Origin: Hyphomicrobiales bacterium
Lineage (GTDB): Bacteria; Pseudomonadota; Alphaproteobacteria; Rhizobiales; Beijerinckiaceae
Length of the DNA: 64,000 nt
Reading direction: 5' to 3'
Assembly: GCA_900470775.1 (NCBI GenBank)
Contig: UCBZ01000032.1
Location: forward strand, 62,001 to 126,000
Under the pieces are notes generated by a model. It saw only the letters and a program-made list of their open reading frames with translations. It was not told the DNA's origin and searched no databases. Positions 60,977-64,000 of this stretch are shown one piece after another. A program made the translations under genes and the position numbers. Position 1 is the stretch's first letter. The number at the start of each line of letters is the position of its first letter.

Positions 60977-61843
60977 TCATTCGAACACCTGTGCGTAGCG
61001 GCGCTCGATCAGGCGATTGGAGCCGACCGTAATCAGCACGAGCGCGAGCAGCAGCAGGCTCGCCACGGCCGCGCCGAGCGGCCAGTTCAGCGTGTTGAGG
61101 AACTCGTCATAGGCCAGCGTCGCCGCGACCTTGAGCCGGCGGCCGCCGATGATCGCGGGCGAGGCGAAGGCACTGGCCGCCAGCGAGAAGACGATGATCG
61201 AGCCCGAGAGGATGCCCGGCACGATCTGCGGCAGGATCACGCGCCGCCAGATCGTGAGCCGGCTTGCACCGAGCGATAGCGCCGCATTCTCGATCTGCGG
61301 ATCGAGCCGCTGCAGCGAGGCCCAGACGGCCAGGATCATGAAGGGGATCAGCACATGGATCAGCACGATGACCACGCCGGTCTCGGTGAACATGAATTCG
61401 AGCGGGGTCGTGATCAGCCCGAGCGCGATCAGGCCCTGGTTGACGAGCCCGGTCGAGCCCAGCAGCAGCGCCCAGCCGAGCGTCCGCGCCACAACCGAGA
61501 CCAGAAGCGGCCCGATCACCACCAGCAGGAAGGCGCTGCGCCAGGCCGGGGCCATCCGGTTGAGGATATAGGCCTCCGGCACGCCGATGAGGATCGAGGC
61601 CAGCGTGACCAGGATGGCGATGCGGAAGGTGCGCAGGAAAATCTCGAAGAAATAGCTGTCGGTGAAGACCTCGACCCAGTTCTTCAGGGTGAACTCCGGC
61701 ACGATGCCCTTGTACTGGCCCCAATCGTAGAAGGAGAGCAGCACGGTCATGCCGAGCGGGATGATCACCAGCCCGAGGAAGACCAGCAAAGCCGGCCCGG
61801 TCAGCAGGAAGGGCGAATTGCGCTCGGTGACGGCGAGGCTCAT
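60977..61843 (-). CDS. ABC transporter permease (PotB-like)
   Basis: 288 residues with six helices. EAA loop: ENAALSLGASRLTIWRRVIL and PQIVPGILSGSIIVFSLAAS. Its ATG overlaps the ATPase stop. Typical of polyamine- and opine-type importers. Confidence 0.92.
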   Translation of the reverse strand: MSLAVTERNSPFLLTGPALLVFLGLVIIPLGMTVLLSFYDWGQYKGIVPEFTLKNWVEVFTDSYFFEIFLRTFRIAILVTLASILIGVPEAYILNRMAPAWRSAFLLVVIGPLLVSVVARTLGWALLLGSTGLVNQGLIALGLITTPLEFMFTETGVVIVLIHVLIPFMILAVWASLQRLDPQIENAALSLGASRLTIWRRVILPQIVPGILSGSIIVFSLAASAFASPAIIGGRRLKVAATLAYDEFLNTLNWPLGAAVASLLLLALVLITVGSNRLIERRYAQVFE

Positions 61844-62883
61844 GGCGCCGCCCCGCCGGGCAGGAGCGCCGCATCGGCAGCATTGAAGCGCAGGCGGACG
61901 GTCTCGCCTTCGGTTGGAACCGCCGCGCCATCATTGCCGCGCATCAGCGTCAGCGCGCCGGCCGCGCTCTGCGCGCTGAGCAGCCAATGCGTGCCCTGGA
62001 AGACGCGGCCCAGGATGCGGGCCTCGAGGCCGGGTTCGCCCGCCGCCGCGATCGACAGCCGCTCCGGCCGCACCGCCAGTTGCAGCGGGCCTTTGCCGGC
62101 GCCGGGAAGCGGCAGGACGAGATCGCCGATCGCAACCGAGCCCTGCCCGTCGCCGGTGCCGGCGAGCACATTGGTCTTGCCGAGGAAGCTCGCGACGAAA
62201 GCGCTGGCGGGACGGTCATAGACCTGGTCGGGCGCGCCGATCTGCTCGATGCGGCCCTGGTTCATCACAACGATGCGGTCCGACAGCGCCATCGCCTCAT
62301 GCTGGTCATGGGTAACGAGGATGGTGGTGGTGCCGACCGAGCGCTGGATCTGGCGCAATTCGCCCTGCATCTCCTCGCGCAGCTTGGCGTCGAGATTGGA
62401 GAGCGGCTCGTCGAGCAGGAGCAGCGCCGGCTTGATGACGAGTGCACGGGCGAGCGCGACGCGCTGCTGCTGGCCGCCCGACATGCGGCGCGGGTAGCGG
62501 TCGGCAAAGCCTTTCAGCCCGACGAGTTCCATCGCGGCCAGCGTGCGCTTGTCGCGATCGGGCTTGGAGACATCGCGCATCTCCAGCCCGAAGGCGATGT
62601 TTTCAGCCACCGTCATATGCGGGAACAGCGCGTAGCTCTGAAAGACGATGCCGAGCCCGCGCTTGTTGGGCGCGACGGAGACGAGGTCGGCGCCATCCAG
62701 CCTGATGCCGCCCCGATCGACATCGACGAAGCCGGCGATCATCTGCAGCGTCGTGGTCTTGCCGCAGCCCGAGGGGCCAAGCAGCGAGACGAACTCGCCG
62801 CGCTCAACCGACAGGTTCATCGCATCGACGGCAGTGAAGCCGCCGAAGCGCTTGGTCAGGCCATCGAGGACGAGATGCGACAT
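61840..62883 (-). CDS. ABC transporter ATPase (PotA-like)
   Basis: 347 residues: Walker A GPSGCGKTT, signature MSGGQQQRVALARAL, Walker B LLLLDEPLSNLD, H-loop LVTHDQHEAM, and a C-terminal TOBE regulatory domain (about 275-345). ATG at 62883 chosen for the usual MSHLVLDGLTKRFGG start. Drives uptake with the two downstream permeases. Confidence 0.93.
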   Translation of the reverse strand: MSHLVLDGLTKRFGGFTAVDAMNLSVERGEFVSLLGPSGCGKTTTLQMIAGFVDVDRGGIRLDGADLVSVAPNKRGLGIVFQSYALFPHMTVAENIAFGLEMRDVSKPDRDKRTLAAMELVGLKGFADRYPRRMSGGQQQRVALARALVIKPALLLLDEPLSNLDAKLREEMQGELRQIQRSVGTTTILVTHDQHEAMALSDRIVVMNQGRIEQIGAPDQVYDRPASAFVASFLGKTNVLAGTGDGQGSVAIGDLVLPLPGAGKGPLQLAVRPERLSIAAAGEPGLEARILGRVFQGTHWLLSAQSAAGALTLMRGNDGAAVPTEGETVRLRFNAADAALLPGGAAP

Positions 62884-62924
62884 GGGTGTCTTGCTGATTT
62901 CGTGAAAGAGGGCACGGAAGCACA

Positions 62925-63026
62925 CCCGTCATCCCGGGCTTGCCCCGGGATCCATCATAGAACACGACGGTGCCCTACGATGGATCCCGGATCGGCGCGG
63001 CTTCGCCGCTTGTCCGGGATGACGGG
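62925..63026. repeat. REP-like palindromic repeat, copy 3
   Basis: Arms CCCGTCATCCCGG / CCGGGATGACGGG, inner pair GGATCCATCATAG against TACGATGGATCC. It fills the gap between the binding-protein and ATPase genes and could, like the TRAP hairpin, set the level of binding-protein mRNA. Confidence 0.82.
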
Positions 63027-63048
63027 GGGTGGTTCGCAGGCTGGACGA

Positions 63049-64000
63049 TTACCGCTCGACCTCGCGGTTCCAGCGCCGCGTCCACTCCTCGCGCTTGGCG
63101 TTGGCGACGTCCCAGTCGACCGCCTTGAGTTTCTTCACGTCCTCGCCATAGGGCAGGCCCTTCTGCTCGTCGGTGGTCAGCGTCACGGTCGTGTTGGCGG
63201 GGCCGAAGCCGGCGCCGGTCGCCATCACCTTCTGGATCGGGGCTGAAAGCATGAACTGGATGAAGGCGTTGGCCTCGGCCGCGTTCTTCGAGCCCTCGAT
63301 CGGGCAGGCGGCGACGCCGAGCGCATAGCCGCCTTCCTTCGGATAGACGAACGCGACCGGGAAGCCGGTATCGGCGAAGGCCTTGACGCGGCCCGAGCCC
63401 CAGACGCCGAGCACGGCCTGGCCGTTCTGGAACAGCTCAGTCATCTTCGCCGGGGACGGCTCATAGGCGATGATGTTGGGGTTGATGTCCTTCTTGAAGG
63501 CCTCGAAGCCGGGCTCGATGTTGTTCTCGCCGCCGCCGCCCATCTGGGCGAAGGCGATCAGGGCATGCAGGCCGTAGGTGTTGTTGATCGGCGGCGTGAC
63601 GATCTTCTTGCCATAGGTCTTGGACTTCAGGTCGTTCCAGGAGGTCGGAGCCGGCCATTTGTTCTCGGCGAAGACCTTGGTGTTGTAGAACAGCCCGGTG
63701 CCGACGAGGCCGAGGCCGACGCCCTTGTTCGACTTGAACCTCATCACCGGCGCGACGTCCTTGTAGACGGGGCCGTCGGTCAGCGTGCCGCAGAAGCCGA
63801 GCGCCACCGCCTGATAGGCCGGGCCGTCATCGACGATGGCGACATCGATCTGCTGGTTGCCCTTCTGCGCCTGCAACTTGGCGAGGGTGTCGGTCGAGTT
63901 GCCGGCAACGTATTCGATCTTGACGTTGGCCTGCTTCTCGAAGGCCGGGATCACGTCCTTGCGCATGGTCTGCTCATAGGAGCCGCCATAGCCGGCCACG
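63049..64000 (-). CDS. ABC transporter substrate-binding protein (PotD/opine type), N-terminus beyond window
   Basis: At least 316 residues; the frame runs off the right edge and the signal peptide is not seen. GYGGSYEQTMRKDVIPAFEK with KIEYVAGNSTDTLAKLQAQ is typical of the spermidine/putrescine and iron-type (cluster D) binding proteins. GVWGSGRVKAFADTGFPVAF and YPKEGG follow in the C-lobe. First known gene of the operon that imports the oxidase substrate. Confidence 0.92.
   Translation of the reverse strand, partial: VAGYGGSYEQTMRKDVIPAFEKQANVKIEYVAGNSTDTLAKLQAQKGNQQIDVAIVDDGPAYQAVALGFCGTLTDGPVYKDVAPVMRFKSNKGVGLGLVGTGLFYNTKVFAENKWPAPTSWNDLKSKTYGKKIVTPPINNTYGLHALIAFAQMGGGGENNIEPGFEAFKKDINPNIIAYEPSPAKMTELFQNGQAVLGVWGSGRVKAFADTGFPVAFVYPKEGGYALGVAACPIEGSKNAAEANAFIQFMLSAPIQKVMATGAGFGPANTTVTLTTDEQKGLPYGEDVKKLKAVDWDVANAKREEWTRRWNREVER

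Noticed and set aside
57253-61032. A very long open frame (over 1,250 codons) on the plus strand
   Set aside because: It is antisense to five genes with clear motifs and frequent gene overlaps, has low-complexity Arg/Asp/Glu/Gly-rich content and no domain. It is a product of high GC and biased third positions.
1-64000. CRISPR arrays, tRNA or rRNA genes, phage and insertion sequences
   Set aside because: No regularly spaced direct repeats, cloverleaf-like genes, rRNA segments, transposase or integrase frames were seen. The palindromic repeats are REP-like, not CRISPR.

Overview
The window is high-GC DNA with tightly packed genes and many 1-8 bp gene overlaps. The gene families point to an alphaproteobacterium of the order Hyphomicrobiales (Rhizobiales), possibly Bosea or a Bradyrhizobium relative. 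They include pseudoazurin, alpha-type nap/nor remnants, an amino acid:carrier-protein ligase of the kind described in Bradyrhizobium and Agrobacterium, and REP-like repeats. The genus is an inference. I saw no rRNA, tRNA, CRISPR array, insertion sequence or phage gene.

Region 1 (1-4.4 kb) is a collapsed denitrification island. It holds the 3' part of hemN, a scar joining the start of norC to the end of an nnrS gene, an intact pseudoazurin gene and an intact nnrS. After these comes a string of short napE, napF, napD and napA pieces in the normal operon order. Two TTG-N8-CAA boxes of the FNR/NnrR type remain in front of norC' and pseudoazurin.

Region 2 (4.5-24 kb) is a surface-polysaccharide region. 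A divergent promoter zone near 17 kb drives a Wzc/GumC-like co-polymerase and a Wzy-like polymerase leftward, followed by a separately acquired AT-rich methyltransferase. Rightward it drives GT4 - flippase - twin alpha/beta-hydrolase - GH5 - GT4. Between this and a GT-C-like membrane protein lies a compact five-gene leftward operon: carrier protein, acyl-CoA-dehydrogenase-like flavoprotein, amino acid:carrier-protein ligase, DUF1839 protein and GH2 beta-mannosidase-like enzyme. It is the best candidate here for an undescribed system, possibly making a carrier-bound amino acid that ends up on, or acts with, the polysaccharide.

Region 3 (24-39 kb) has a decayed flavoprotein gene, a TRAP transporter with a DHDPS-family enzyme, and a hydroxamate-siderophore uptake set (fhuC on one strand; fhuB, fhuD and a TonB-dependent receptor on the other; an AraC regulator). 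It ends with a UvrD-like helicase.

Region 4 (38.7-53.5 kb) carries cell-wall genes (L,D-transpeptidase, extensin-like protein), a PPC-domain gene without a clear start, a response regulator and a hybrid histidine kinase. Next are AraC - AlaX - EamA, a Zn/Cd P-type ATPase with divergent MerR regulator and a 19-bp-spacer promoter, and selO.

Region 5 (53.5-64 kb) is a gamma-glutamyltransferase gene facing a long leftward operon. That operon encodes a polyamine/opine-type ABC transporter, a multi-subunit amino-acid/opine oxidase (two DAO-type flavoproteins, one FAD/NAD subunit, one small 2Fe-2S protein) and a RidA imine deaminase. Four REP-like palindromic repeats sit in its gaps and next to it.
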